A DNA stretch of 64,000 nucleotides from Massilia forsythiae (GTDB taxonomy: Bacteria > Pseudomonadota > Gammaproteobacteria > Burkholderiales > Burkholderiaceae_D): assembly GCF_012849555.1 (NCBI RefSeq), contig NZ_CP051685.1, forward strand, positions 1-64,000, in the 5' to 3' direction. The position numbers and the translations under genes are program-made. The notes below the pieces were generated by a model. It ran no database searches, was not told the origin of the DNA, and saw nothing but the letters and a program-made list of their open reading frames with translations. How positions within the stretch are numbered: the stretch's first letter is position 1; each line of letters starts with the position of its first letter. Positions 48,568 through 58,367 of the stretch are shown in pieces.

Positions 48568-49038
48568 TCAGCGGCGCGCGTCCGCCGCCGCTTCGTCCGG
48601 ACGCAGCTTGCCGGCCAGGCGGTCGAGCACGCCGTTCACGTACTTGTGGCCATCGATGCCGCCGAAGGACTTGGCCAGCTCCACCGCTTCGTTGATCACC
48701 ACGCGATACGGGATCTCGATCTTGTTCTTGAGTTCCCAGGCGCCCAGCAGCAGCACCGCGTGCTCGATCGGCGACAGTTCGGCGATCGGGCGGTCGACGG
48801 TCGGCGCCACCACTTCGCGCAGTTCGACCGACTGGGCGATCGTGCCGTGCAGGAGTTCGGTGAAGTACTCGTTGTCGGCCTTGTCGAAACCGTGGGCGCT
48901 CTTGATGTTGGCGACGACCATCGAGGCCGGCTCATTGTTCAGCAGCCACTGGTACAGGCCCTGCAGGGCGAACTCGCGCGCACGGTGGCGCGGGGTGCGG
49001 TTCTTGTTCGGATTGGCGTGCGTGGTCTTGTCAGTCAT
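48568..49038 (-). CDS. nusB: Transcription antitermination factor NusB
   Basis: 156 aa, all-helical, PRHRAREFALQGLYQWLL at the start and a C-terminal GHKYVNGVLDRLA. It takes part in rRNA antitermination and binds boxA RNA with NusE/S10. Last gene of the ribBA-ribH-nusB operon, as common in proteobacteria. Confidence 0.97.
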   Translation of the reverse strand: MTDKTTHANPNKNRTPRHRAREFALQGLYQWLLNNEPASMVVANIKSAHGFDKADNEYFTELLHGTIAQSVELREVVAPTVDRPIAELSPIEHAVLLLGAWELKNKIEIPYRVVINEAVELAKSFGGIDGHKYVNGVLDRLAGKLRPDEAAADARR

Positions 49039-49098
49039 ATTTACCTTGTTGCGTTTGCGTTCGTGCGCTCGTGTTCACGCGTGAGCGTGCGCCGACGC

Positions 49099-49578
49099 TC
49101 ACTCTTCCTCGGCCTGCAGTTCTTCCAGCGCCAGCAGCAGGTTGGCCATCTCGACCGCGACGCGCGCCGCATCGGCGCCCTTTTCCGCGCAGCGCACCGC
49201 GGCCTGCTCGTCGTTCTCGGTGGTCAGCACGGCGTTGGCGATCGGGATGCCGTAGTCCAGGCCGACGCGCGTGATGCCGGCGCCCGATTCGTTCGACACC
49301 AGCTCGAAGTGGTAGGTTTCGCCGCGGATCACCGCGCCCAGTGCGATCAGCGCGTCGAACTGCTGGGTATCCGCCATCTTCTGCAGGGCCAGCGGCACTT
49401 CCAGCGCGCCCGGCACGGTGACGTGCAGGATGTCTTCGTTGGCGACGCCGAGGCGGGCCAGTTCGCTCAAGCATGCCGACAGCAGGCCTTCGCCGACGTC
49501 CGCGTTGAAGCGCGCCTGCACGATGCCGATGCGCAGGCCTTCGCCCGTCATGTTGCTTTCAAAAGTTGGTACCGTCAT
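49099..49578 (-). CDS. ribH: 6,7-dimethyl-8-ribityllumazine synthase
   Basis: 159 aa from ATG 49578 (AAAGAGAACGACAGCC before it). Conserved [10 protein letters not shown] start, [21 protein letters not shown] (catalytic His) and [11 protein letters not shown]. It condenses the ribityl-aminopyrimidine with 3,4-dihydroxy-2-butanone phosphate in riboflavin synthesis. Between ribBA and nusB. Confidence 0.96.
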   Translation of the reverse strand: MTVPTFESNMTGEGLRIGIVQARFNADVGEGLLSACLSELARLGVANEDILHVTVPGALEVPLALQKMADTQQFDALIALGAVIRGETYHFELVSNESGAGITRVGLDYGIPIANAVLTTENDEQAAVRCAEKGADAARVAVEMANLLLALEELQAEEE

Positions 49579-49647
49579 GGCTGTCGTTCTCTTTACTGTC
49601 AATGAATGGTGGAATGAGCGCGCGTTGGGCAGCGCGCCGGTGGAATC

Positions 49648-50754
49648 TCATGCGTCCGGACTGGCCACGTGACCGGTGACCTCGAGGTCGAAGCCGGCCA
49701 TCGACGGCATCTTGCGTGGATTGGCCAGCAGCTTCATCCTGCACACGCCCACCTGCTTCAGGATCTGGGCGCCGATGCCGTAGGTGCGCAGGTCGAGGTT
49801 GGCGGCGCGCCCGGCGGGACGCGCCGCCGGCTTGTCCTGGAATTGCGCGAACAGCGCGTCGGCGCTCTCGCCGCAGTCGAGCAGCACCAGCACGCCGGAC
49901 TCGGCTGCCTGGATCGCCTGCATCGCCGCCGCCATCGTCCACGAGTGCGCGGTCGAACGGCTTTCCAGCAGGTCGACGATCGACACCGGCTGGTGCACGC
50001 GCACCAGCGCCTCGCGATCCGCCGACGGTTCGCCATGCACCAGCGCCAGGTGCGCCGAGCCGCTCGGCTTGTCGCGGAAGGCGACCAGGCGGAAGTCGCC
50101 GTGCACGGTCGACAGCGGACGCTCGGCCACGCGCTCGACCAGGGTCTCGGTCTGGCTGCGGTAATGGATCAGGTCGGCGATGGTGCCGATCTTGATGCCG
50201 TGCTCGGCGCCGAATTCGAGCAGATCCGGCAGGCGCGCCATGGTGCCGTCTTCCTTGATGATCTCGCAGATCACCGAGGCCGGACTCAAGCCCGCCATCT
50301 CGGTCAGGTCGCAGCCGGCCTCGGTATGGCCGGCGCGCATCAGCACCCCGCCCTTGACCGCGCGCAGCGGGAAAATGTGGCCGGGCTGCACCAGGTCTTC
50401 CGGCCGGGCGTCCCTGGCCACCGCCGCGGCGATGGTACGCGCGCGGTCGGCCGCCGAGATGCCGGTGGTGACGCCTTCGGCGGCCTCGATCGACACCGTG
50501 AAGTTGGTGCCGAACGAGGTGCCGTTGCGGGTCGTCATCATCGGCAGTTCGAGGCGGTCGCAGATCTCTTCCGACAGGGTCAGGCATACCAGGCCGCGCG
50601 CGTGGCGGATCATGAAATTGATCGCCTCGGGCGTGACGAAATCGGCGGCGAGCACCAGGTCGCCCTCGTTTTCGCGGTCTTCTTCGTCGACCAGAATGAC
50701 CATGCGCCCTGCGCGCAATTCGTCGACGATGTCCTGGGTGGGTGAGATGGGCAT
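49648..50754 (-). CDS. ribBA: RibBA with degenerate GTP cyclohydrolase II half
   Basis: 368 aa. The N-terminal DHBP synthase domain (about 1-200) is intact: EEDRENEGDL and HTEAGCDLTEMAGL. The C-terminal half resembles GTP cyclohydrolase II (DLRTYGIGAQILKQVGV) but lacks the three zinc cysteines, with VHQPVSIVDLLES in place of the usual Cys-rich motif. So it is expected to make only 3,4-dihydroxy-2-butanone phosphate, with a separate RibA elsewhere. This is a known condition in many betaproteobacteria. No FMN riboswitch was found upstream. Confidence 0.9.
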   Translation of the reverse strand: MPISPTQDIVDELRAGRMVILVDEEDRENEGDLVLAADFVTPEAINFMIRHARGLVCLTLSEEICDRLELPMMTTRNGTSFGTNFTVSIEAAEGVTTGISAADRARTIAAAVARDARPEDLVQPGHIFPLRAVKGGVLMRAGHTEAGCDLTEMAGLSPASVICEIIKEDGTMARLPDLLEFGAEHGIKIGTIADLIHYRSQTETLVERVAERPLSTVHGDFRLVAFRDKPSGSAHLALVHGEPSADREALVRVHQPVSIVDLLESRSTAHSWTMAAAMQAIQAAESGVLVLLDCGESADALFAQFQDKPAARPAGRAANLDLRTYGIGAQILKQVGVCRMKLLANPRKMPSMAGFDLEVTGHVASPDA

Positions 50755-51016
50755 GCGGGTTCCTCGTACGGGCAGCGGCTGGGAGCGCGCTCTGATGCGG
50801 AAATCCGCTATTTTAAAGGATTTGCCCTGCCTTGACCGCTATTCCCTGCCGCCGCATGGCCGGCAAGACGACCACGCAGCATGGCAGTACCTCTGCCTCG
50901 TTGCACAACGACAACAAAAAAGGCATACATTGTCTGTTTGCGCATTGCTGAATCGCAATCGTGCATACTGCCGGGACAGGTAGAATGGTCCTTTATTGCT
51001 TAAAGGACAGCGTCGC

Positions 51017-54000
51017 ATGCCTTTCTTCTCTGCCAGCACCATTGGCATCGCCGTCCGTCTCGGCCGCGCCGCGCGCCTGTATTTGTGCTTGTGTTCGTAC
51101 GTCTGTGCAGCGCATGCCGTTGCCGTCGAACCGCCGCCCGTTTCCCTGCAACCCGATGCGCCCCTGCCCACCAGCGCCCGGGTCAAGGTCGGCAAGCTCG
51201 ACAATGGCCTGACCTACTATATCCAGCGTAACCGCAAGCCGGAAAACCGGCTGGAGCTGCGCCTGGTGGTGCGCGCCGGTTCCATCCTGGAAGACGAGGA
51301 CCAGCGCGGCCTGGCCCATGTCGTCGAGCACCTGGCCTTCAACGGCTCGCGCCATTTCAGGAAGCACGAACTGGTGTCCTACCTGCAATCGATCGGCATC
51401 AAGCTGGGCGCCGACCTGAACGCCTATACCGGGTTCGACGAAACCGTGTACGTGCTGCCGGTGCCGACCGAGCGCAAGGACGACCTGGACCGGGCCTTCC
51501 TGGTGCTGCAGGACTGGGCGCAGGGCTTGACGCTGGACGAGGCCGACATCGACAAGGAACGCGGCATCGTGCTCGAGGAACTGCGTCTCGGCAAGGGGGC
51601 GGCAGACCGCATGCAAAAGGTGTTGTTACCGAAGATCTACAACGGGTCGCGCTATGCCGAGCGCCTGCCGATCGGCCAGGAAAGCACCTTGCGCGACTTC
51701 CGGCCGGACGCACTGCGCCGTTTCTACCGTGACTGGTACCGGCCCGACCTGATGGCGGTGGTCGCGATCGGCGACGTCGACCCGGCCGAACTGGAAAGCC
51801 TGGTCCGGCGTCATTTCTCCGACCTCAAGAATCCATCCCCGGCGCGCCCGCGTCCATACGCCGCGATCCCCGTGCGCGACGGCAGCGAGGCGGTGGTCGT
51901 CACCGACAGGGAAGCCGGCCCGGCCTCGGTACTGGTGCGCTACCCGGTCACGCCCTGGCGCGAGCGCGCCACGGTCGGCGGCTACCGCGAGCAACTGGTC
52001 GAGATCCTGTTCAGCGGCATGCTCGGCCAGCGCCTGCAGGAATTGTCGCAGCAGCCGGTTGCACCGTTCATCGGCGCCAGCAGCGGCTTCGGGCGCCTGA
52101 CACCGCGCTACCGCTCCTGGAATACAGCCGCCGCGCTCGCCAGCGGCGGCGCCGCCGGCGCCATCGATGCGCTGGTGCGCGAAAACGAACGCGCGCGCCG
52201 TTTCGGCTTCAGCGAGGACGAGCTGGCGCCCATCAAGAAATCGATGCTCCGCACCTACGAAAACGCCTACCGTGAACGCGACAAGACCGATTCCGCCGTG
52301 TATGCCGCCGAATACATGCGCAATTTCCTGGAAGGCGAATCGATTCCCGGCATCGACGCCGAGTACCGCTACGTGACCGAACTGGTGCCGGGCATCGGCC
52401 TGGACGAGATCAATGCCTACGCGCGCCGCGCCATTCCCGCGCCCGGCGCCGGCAAGCTGGTGGTCTATACGGGCCCGATTGCGGGCCCGACTGCAAGCCC
52501 GATCACGAGCCCAGTCGCCGCGGCCGCCGGCGCTGCGGGCAAGCCTGCCGCCGCGGCAAGCGGCGTAGTGGCTGGCGCACCGGCACCCGCCCCGGCCCCG
52601 CCGTCGAGCGAGCAATTGCTGGGCATGGTGAGCGCGGCCGAGACCCGCGCGGCCGCGGCACAGGCGCCATCCCAGGCTACCAAGGCGATGCCGGCGGCGC
52701 TGATGGCGGCGCCGCCGGCGCCCGGCCGCATCGTTGCCGAAAGCCGCGACGCACGCCTCGGGCTGACGCACCTGACGCTGTCGAACGGCGTCAAGGTCAT
52801 CCTCAAGCCGACCGACTTCCGCAACGACCAGGTGCTGATGAGCGCGGTGCGCTTCGGCGGCCAGAGCCTGTTCGACGCGCCCGACATGTTCAACGCACGC
52901 TACGCCGACGACATCGTGGCCGCGATGGGCCTGAAGGACTTTTCGCCGACCGACCTGCGCCGCGTCCTGGCCGGCACGGCCGCCGGCGTGAGCGTCGGCC
53001 TGGGCGGCAATACCGACATGGTGGCCGGCAACGCCGGCGCCGCCGACGTCGAGACCATGCTGCAGATCGTCTGGCTGAAGTTCGCCGGTGTGCGCCGCGA
53101 CGAGGACCTGTACCACGCCTTCGTCGGCAAGCAGATGGAACTGGCGCGCAACCGCCTGGCGCAACCCGGCGCGCGCTTCGGCGACGCCCTGCTCGACACC
53201 CTGTACGGCGGCGACCCGCGCACGCCGCGCGCGGCGCGCCCCGAAGACATCGCCCGCCTCGACCTGGACCGCGCCATCGCCATCTACCGCCAGCGCTTTT
53301 CCAGCGCGCGCGGCCTGACCTTCATCCTGGTCGGCAGCTTCGACGCGGACACGCTCAAGCCGCTGCTGGCGACCTACCTGGGCAGCCTGCCGGCTCCGCC
53401 CTTGCCGGCCGCCTACCGCGACCCCGGCCTGCGTCCAGTGAAAGGCGTGTTCAAGCGCGAAGTCAAGGGCGGCAGCGAGGACAAGAGCACGGTGTCCCTG
53501 ACCTTCACCGGACCGGCCACGTTCGGCGACGCCGCTTCCGGCCACGGCAGCGGCAACGCCATGCGCGAGGAGTTGCGCCTGGCGGCCCTGGTCGAAGTGA
53601 TGAACCTGCGCATCATCGACGTGCTGCGCGAACGACTCGGCCTGATCTACGGCGGCGGCATGGAAGCCAGCATGACGCGCATCCCCTACCCGCACTACTC
53701 GGTCGGCATCACCCTGCCGACCGGGCCGCGCAACGTCGACCGGCTGCTGCAGGCCGCCTTTGCCGAGATCGAGCGCATGCGCACCGAGGGACCGGCGCAG
53801 GCCGACCTGGATAAGGTCAAGGTCAACTGGCAGCAGAACTACCGCAAGTCGCTGCAGGAAAACGGCTACTGGCTGGGCATGCTGCAGGGCGCGCTGGTCG
53901 AGGGGACCGATCCGGCGCTGCTGCTGGACGTGGGGCAGGAGATCGGGCGCTTGCGCGTGGAGGACGTACGCGAGGCGGCGCGGCGCTACCTGGACATGGA

Positions 54001-54037
54001 AAACTACGTGCAGGTGGTGCTGAATCCGGAGAAGTGA
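51017..54037 (+). CDS. M16-family metallopeptidase, double domain
   Basis: 1006 aa from ATG 51017 (AAAGGACAGCGTCGC). Signal peptide, then an active M16 domain with HxxEH at 101-105 (HVVEHLAFNG) and a downstream Glu (about 180-190, ERGIVLEELR); a second, inactive M16 domain follows after a long Ala/Pro linker (about residues 490-570). Zinc peptidases of this type process small peptides in the periplasm. Divergent from ribBA; convergent with the S9 peptidase gene. Confidence 0.93.
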   Translation: MPFFSASTIGIAVRLGRAARLYLCLCSYVCAAHAVAVEPPPVSLQPDAPLPTSARVKVGKLDNGLTYYIQRNRKPENRLELRLVVRAGSILEDEDQRGLAHVVEHLAFNGSRHFRKHELVSYLQSIGIKLGADLNAYTGFDETVYVLPVPTERKDDLDRAFLVLQDWAQGLTLDEADIDKERGIVLEELRLGKGAADRMQKVLLPKIYNGSRYAERLPIGQESTLRDFRPDALRRFYRDWYRPDLMAVVAIGDVDPAELESLVRRHFSDLKNPSPARPRPYAAIPVRDGSEAVVVTDREAGPASVLVRYPVTPWRERATVGGYREQLVEILFSGMLGQRLQELSQQPVAPFIGASSGFGRLTPRYRSWNTAAALASGGAAGAIDALVRENERARRFGFSEDELAPIKKSMLRTYENAYRERDKTDSAVYAAEYMRNFLEGESIPGIDAEYRYVTELVPGIGLDEINAYARRAIPAPGAGKLVVYTGPIAGPTASPITSPVAAAAGAAGKPAAAASGVVAGAPAPAPAPPSSEQLLGMVSAAETRAAAAQAPSQATKAMPAALMAAPPAPGRIVAESRDARLGLTHLTLSNGVKVILKPTDFRNDQVLMSAVRFGGQSLFDAPDMFNARYADDIVAAMGLKDFSPTDLRRVLAGTAAGVSVGLGGNTDMVAGNAGAADVETMLQIVWLKFAGVRRDEDLYHAFVGKQMELARNRLAQPGARFGDALLDTLYGGDPRTPRAARPEDIARLDLDRAIAIYRQRFSSARGLTFILVGSFDADTLKPLLATYLGSLPAPPLPAAYRDPGLRPVKGVFKREVKGGSEDKSTVSLTFTGPATFGDAASGHGSGNAMREELRLAALVEVMNLRIIDVLRERLGLIYGGGMEASMTRIPYPHYSVGITLPTGPRNVDRLLQAAFAEIERMRTEGPAQADLDKVKVNWQQNYRKSLQENGYWLGMLQGALVEGTDPALLLDVGQEIGRLRVEDVREAARRYLDMENYVQVVLNPEK

Positions 54038-54158
54038 CGGGGCGGGCAGGATGCGTGTGCAAACCGGCAGGTGCGCAACCGCTACGTCCCCGCGCAGGCG
54101 CACTACTGTCCAAGCTAGTATTGCTGGCCTAAAAACCGTCGTTCCAGGCACTGCCTGA

Positions 54159-54285
54159 AACGACTCCCCGCGAAGGCGGGGACCCATGCTGAGCCATCAA
54201 GGCCGTGCTGTCGAAGGCGCTGCGACAAGTCGAATGCAGCGGTTTTTGAACCTATGCATGGGTCCCCGCCTGCGCGGGGACGACG
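54159..54285. repeat. REP pair between convergent peptidase genes
   Basis: Inverted pair: 54159-54189 (CGACTCCCCGCGAAGG, GCGGGGACCCATGC) and 54256-54285 (GCATGGGTCCCCGCC, GCGGGGACGACG). Each arm is itself a hairpin (CCCCGC/GCGGGG). They lie between two genes that end toward each other and may end both transcripts. The remaining part of 54,038-54,334 has no recognised feature. Confidence 0.85.
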
Positions 54286-54334
54286 CGCTATTTGCCGAGA
54301 ACGGATTAGCCGTTTTCCCAGCCAACCGAGCATA

Positions 54335-56281
54335 TTACTTCAGGTATTTGTCGAACCACCCCAGCGAGCGCTCGCGCTGGTCGCGCTGGTGCTCCGGCTT
54401 CCTGATCGCGTGCCCCTCGTCGGCGTAGATCACCAGCGCGGTCGGCACGCCCTGCGCCTTCAGGCCGTGCCAGAATTCCAGCGACTGCGCCGGCGGGCAT
54501 TCGACGTCGCGCTCGCCGACCAGCACCAGCGTCGGCGTGACCGCCGCCTTGATCGACTCGATCGGCGAGGCGGCGCGGTAGATCGCCGGGTCGTCGTACA
54601 TGGTGGCGCCGAAGAACGGCACCATCCACTGGTCGATGCCGTTCTGGCCGTAGTAGCTGATCCAGTTGGCCACGCCGGCGCTGGCCACCGCCGCCTTGAA
54701 GCGGCGGCTGTGGGTGACGCCCCACATGGTCATGAAGCCGCCGTAGGAGTGGCCCATCAGGCCGAGGCGTTCGCCGTCCACCGGCGCCTGCTGGAGCACG
54801 GCGTCGACGCCGGCCAGGATGTCGCGCCAGTCGCCGCCGCCGAAATCGCGCTTGTTGGCGCTGGAAAAGGCCAGGCCCTGGCCGTAGCTGCCGCGCGGGT
54901 TCGGGAAGAACACGTAATAGCCCTTGCGCACCATCTCGCGCACCAGCACGTTGCCGGACTCGCCCTCGGACACGTAGCGCGGCGTCACCGCCGCCGCCGG
55001 ACCGCCGTGCACCTGCACGATCATCGGATACTTCTTGCCCGCCTCGACCGTGCGCGGCCCGACCAGCCAGCCCTGCACGTCGAAGCCCTCGCTGGTCCAG
55101 GCGACGCTGTGCGCCCTCACCTGCGGCGCGAAGCCGTCGTTGTCGTGGGTGATCGGCGCCAGCTGCGGCAGGCGGCCGGCGACAATGCGCGCGCCGTGCT
55201 CGTAGTCTTCCTGCACCGACGCCGCCACCTTGCCGTCGGCGCTGAACACGAAGCGGCCGTCGCGCGCGCCCGCCGCCGACACCGGCGCCTGCCACAGCAG
55301 CTTGACGCTGCGCGCGGCCGGGTCGATCGCGGCGACGCCGCTGTCGGCGCCCACCTGCACCGAGGCCAGCAGTTCCTGGCCGCGCCAGGCGATGCCGTTG
55401 AAACTGCCCTTGTAGCCCGGCGTGGCGTCGACCGGCTCGCCGCCCGCGAACGGCACCGTGAACACGTCCCCGCCGACCGAGCCGAAGTCGCTCATCAGGC
55501 CGCCGATGAAGGCGACCGTGCGCCCGTCCGGCGACACGTGCGGCATGTTCATCTGCATCTTCGGCGCGGCCAGCACGCGCAGCGCGCCGCTGGCGGCGTC
55601 GACGTGGCCGAGCGTTGCCACCCACCAGTTGTTGTCGCCGTTGCCCTTGGCGCTGGTGACCACGAAGCCCTTGCCGTCCGGGGTCCAGTCGTATTCGTAG
55701 ACGAAGGTGTCACCAGGCGACACCAGCCGCACCTCGCCGCCGGCGGCCGGCACCAGCGCGATGCGCTGCTCGTCCTCCGCCTGCGCCAGGCCGATCTCGC
55801 CGACCTGGCGCGCGCCCGCTTCCACCGCGCCGGTCAGCTTCTTGGCCTCGACCGTCGCCAGGAAGGCGATCTGGCGCCCGTCCGGCGACCAGCGCACCGT
55901 GCTGGCCACGCCCTTGATCGTCGCGACCGTCCTCATCCTGCCGTCGCGCAGCACCTGCACGCTGGCGCTGCCGGCCTTGGGGTCGCTGACGATCATCGCC
56001 AGGGCCTGCTGGTCGGGCGACCAGGCCGGCGCGTCGAAGCGGCATTGCCCGCAATCGGCCTTGTCGTAGCTGGCCGCGACCGCGCCGTCGGCGCTGCGCC
56101 GCACCACCACGCGCGGGCTACTCCTGGCGCCGTCGACGGTTTCCACCGCCGCGATGCGCTCGCCGTCGGCGCTCATCGCCAGTCCACGGTAAGCGTGCAT
56201 GTCCGCCGCCTGCGCGGGGCGCAAGCCGCCAGCCAGCCCGGCGGCCAGCAGCGCCACGAATAATCCTTCACGTTGCCACAT
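54335..56281 (-). CDS. S9-family prolyl oligopeptidase
   Basis: 648 aa from ATG 56281 (CAGGAGACGAGGACG). Signal peptide (MWQREGLFVALLAAGLAGGL, then RPAQA), beta-propeller (about 30-390), then alpha/beta hydrolase with GHSYGGFM (Ser), LVLVGERDVECP (Asp) and DEGHAI (His). Cuts short peptides; periplasmic. The gene starts after a large palindrome and is convergent with the M16 gene. A longer upstream start was rejected for lacking an RBS. Confidence 0.94.
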   Translation of the reverse strand: MWQREGLFVALLAAGLAGGLRPAQAADMHAYRGLAMSADGERIAAVETVDGARSSPRVVVRRSADGAVAASYDKADCGQCRFDAPAWSPDQQALAMIVSDPKAGSASVQVLRDGRMRTVATIKGVASTVRWSPDGRQIAFLATVEAKKLTGAVEAGARQVGEIGLAQAEDEQRIALVPAAGGEVRLVSPGDTFVYEYDWTPDGKGFVVTSAKGNGDNNWWVATLGHVDAASGALRVLAAPKMQMNMPHVSPDGRTVAFIGGLMSDFGSVGGDVFTVPFAGGEPVDATPGYKGSFNGIAWRGQELLASVQVGADSGVAAIDPAARSVKLLWQAPVSAAGARDGRFVFSADGKVAASVQEDYEHGARIVAGRLPQLAPITHDNDGFAPQVRAHSVAWTSEGFDVQGWLVGPRTVEAGKKYPMIVQVHGGPAAAVTPRYVSEGESGNVLVREMVRKGYYVFFPNPRGSYGQGLAFSSANKRDFGGGDWRDILAGVDAVLQQAPVDGERLGLMGHSYGGFMTMWGVTHSRRFKAAVASAGVANWISYYGQNGIDQWMVPFFGATMYDDPAIYRAASPIESIKAAVTPTLVLVGERDVECPPAQSLEFWHGLKAQGVPTALVIYADEGHAIRKPEHQRDQRERSLGWFDKYLK

Positions 56282-56311
56282 CGTCCTCGTCTCCTGATCA
56301 TGTCGTCGGTA

Positions 56312-56381
56312 CGCGCCCGTATTGACGCTCCCCCCAGCGGCGGCGGATCTACCGCCGCCGCGGGGCATCAATACGGGCGCG
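56312..56381. repeat. 70-bp palindrome upstream of the S9 gene
   Basis: CGCGCCCGTATTGA (56312-56325) pairs with TCAATACGGGCGCG (56368-56381), and an inner hairpin (GGCGGCGG/CCGCCGCC) lies in the middle. It is 31 bases before the S9 start codon. The rest of the 268-bp gap up to ribE has no other feature. Confidence 0.7.
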
Positions 56382-56549
56382 CGCCGGCACGGGCCGTGCC
56401 GGCCATCGGGCAGTCTACGCGAAATGCGGATGCAGCGGGCACATCGCTGCGCCGGGTGGCACGATGGCGCGCCCGGTGCCATCCGGCGGGCGGGACGACG
56501 GAGCGCTCCGGACCATGCGCTCAATACATTTGCGTGAGCGCGGCGCTAC

Positions 56550-57185
56550 TCAGACCCTGGCGGCGCTCAGCATGCGCTCGACGTAGCGCGCGATCAGGTC
56601 GATCTCGAGATTCACCCGGGCGCCGGCATGCAGGTGCTTCAGCGTCGTCACCGCGATGGTGTGCGGGATCAGGTTGATCGCGAAGCGGCAGCAGGCGGCG
56701 CCGTCCGCGGCGGCGGGGACGTCCTCGACGCTGTTGACCGTGAGCGATACGCCGTTGACCACCACCGAGCCTTTGTAGGCCAGGAACTTGCCCAGCTCCT
56801 GCGGCGCATCGACCACCAGCCGGTACGACTCGCCCACCTGCTCGAAGGCGTGTACGACGCCCAGGCCGTCGACGTGGCCGGACACCAGATGGCCGCCCAG
56901 GCGTTCGGCCAGGGTCAGCGCCTTTTCCAGGTTGACTTCGCCCGGCCGGTCGAGGCCGGCGGTGCGGTTCAGGCTTTCGCGCGAGACATCGACCGCGAAG
57001 GCGCGTTCGTCCTTCTCGACCACGGTCATGCAGGCGCCGTTGATGGCGATCGAGTCGCCCAGCGCGACGTCGGCCAGTCCCAGGCCGCCGGCATCGATCT
57101 GCAGGCGCACGCCGGCGTCATTGCCGCCCTGCAGCGGCGTGACCGATTGGATGCTGCCGACGGCAGCGACGATTCCAGTAAACAT
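56550..57185 (-). CDS. ribE: Riboflavin synthase alpha chain
   Basis: 211 aa. Starts MFTGIVAAVGSI; two lumazine-binding barrels in tandem (residues 1-97 and 98-195), with the N-terminal FxGIV signature and LTVNSVED-type repeat. It forms riboflavin from two lumazines. Follows ribD by 20 bp and is its operon partner. Confidence 0.96.
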   Translation of the reverse strand: MFTGIVAAVGSIQSVTPLQGGNDAGVRLQIDAGGLGLADVALGDSIAINGACMTVVEKDERAFAVDVSRESLNRTAGLDRPGEVNLEKALTLAERLGGHLVSGHVDGLGVVHAFEQVGESYRLVVDAPQELGKFLAYKGSVVVNGVSLTVNSVEDVPAAADGAACCRFAINLIPHTIAVTTLKHLHAGARVNLEIDLIARYVERMLSAARV

Positions 57186-57204
57186 GGTGCGTGATCCTTC
57201 TTTC

Positions 57205-58335
57205 TCAATACAGGTTCGTGGTGGGTGATGGTCCGGTGCGCGCCAGGATGCGCAGGTCGGCGCCGACCCGGGCGACGTCGTGGAAGCGCAGCGCCACCTT
57301 GTCGGCCAGGCGCGCCAGCGGCGGCAGGGCGAACATGCCCTGCCCCGGCCCGATCAGGCTGGGCGCCAGGTAGACCAGCAATTCGTCGATGCAGCCTTCG
57401 CGCAGCAGCGAGGCGTTCAGCTTGGAACCGGCCTCGACGTGCAGCTCGTTGATCTCGCGCCGGCCCAGTTCGCGCATCAGCGCCGGCAGGTCGACCTTGC
57501 CGTGCGCGTTCGGCAGCATGACGATCTCGTGGCCGGCCGCACGCAGCGCCGCTTCCTTGGCGGCATCCGCTACGGCCGCCACGATCCAGCACGGCGCGCC
57601 CTGCAGGATGCGCGCATCGAGGTCGATGTCCAGGCGGCTGTCGACGATCACGCGGCGCGGCTGCAAGGGCGCAGCAGCGCCGGGCGCCTCGATGCCGCGC
57701 ACGGTCAGTTGCGGGTCGTCGACCTTGACCGTGCCGATGCCGGTCAGGATGGCGCCGGCGCGCGCGCGCCAGGCGTGGCCGTCGGCGCGCGCCTCGGCGC
57801 CGGTGATCCACTGGCTCTCGCCGCCGTCGAGCGCGGTGGCGCCGTCCAGGCTGGCCGCCGTCTTGAGGCGCACCCAGGGACGGCCATGGCGCATGCGCGT
57901 GAAGAAGCCGATATTCAATTCGTGGGCCTGCTCGGCCAGGATGCCCGACTCGACCGCGATGCCGGCCGCCGCCAGCTGGGCCAGGCCGCGTCCCGCCACC
58001 AGCGGGTTCGGGTCGACCATCGCCGCCACCACCCGTCCGAGCCCGGCGCGCACCAGCGCGTCCGAACACGGCGGCGTACGCCCGTGGTGGCTGCACGGCT
58101 CCAGCGTCACGTAGGCGGTGGCGCCGCGCACGTCGTTGCCGCGCGCCGCGGCGTCGCGCAGCGCCTGCACCTCGGCATGCGCCTGCCCGGCCGGCTGGGT
58201 ATGGCCGGCGCCGATCACCACGCCGTCGCGCACGATCACGCAGCCGATGCGCGGGTTCGGCGCCGTGATGTACATGCCCTTGGCCGCCCATTCCAGGGCC
58301 AGCGCCATGCCGTCGGTATCGCTCAGTATCTGCAC
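57205..58335 (-). CDS. ribD: Riboflavin deaminase/reductase RibD
   Basis: 376 aa from GTG 58335 (GGAAAGAGATT before it); upstream frame not used. N-terminal deaminase with zinc motifs HAEVQALRDA and LEPCSHHGRTPPCSDA; C-terminal reductase (VRLKTAASLDGATALDGG). Second and third steps of riboflavin synthesis. Confidence 0.96.
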   Translation of the reverse strand: MQILSDTDGMALALEWAAKGMYITAPNPRIGCVIVRDGVVIGAGHTQPAGQAHAEVQALRDAAARGNDVRGATAYVTLEPCSHHGRTPPCSDALVRAGLGRVVAAMVDPNPLVAGRGLAQLAAAGIAVESGILAEQAHELNIGFFTRMRHGRPWVRLKTAASLDGATALDGGESQWITGAEARADGHAWRARAGAILTGIGTVKVDDPQLTVRGIEAPGAAAPLQPRRVIVDSRLDIDLDARILQGAPCWIVAAVADAAKEAALRAAGHEIVMLPNAHGKVDLPALMRELGRREINELHVEAGSKLNASLLREGCIDELLVYLAPSLIGPGQGMFALPPLARLADKVALRFHDVARVGADLRILARTGPSPTTNLY

Positions 58336-58367
58336 AATCTCTTTCCGTGTTGCGGTGCCGGACGCCG

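Noticed and set aside
50755..51016. Possible FMN riboswitch before ribBA
   Set aside because: None of the conserved RFN box segments (such as a GGGGTG-type or AGTCCGCGAG-type piece) is visible.
51626..54187. 853-aa minus frame opposite the M16 peptidase
   Set aside because: Shadow frame; the plus-strand protein has its active-site motif and two domains.
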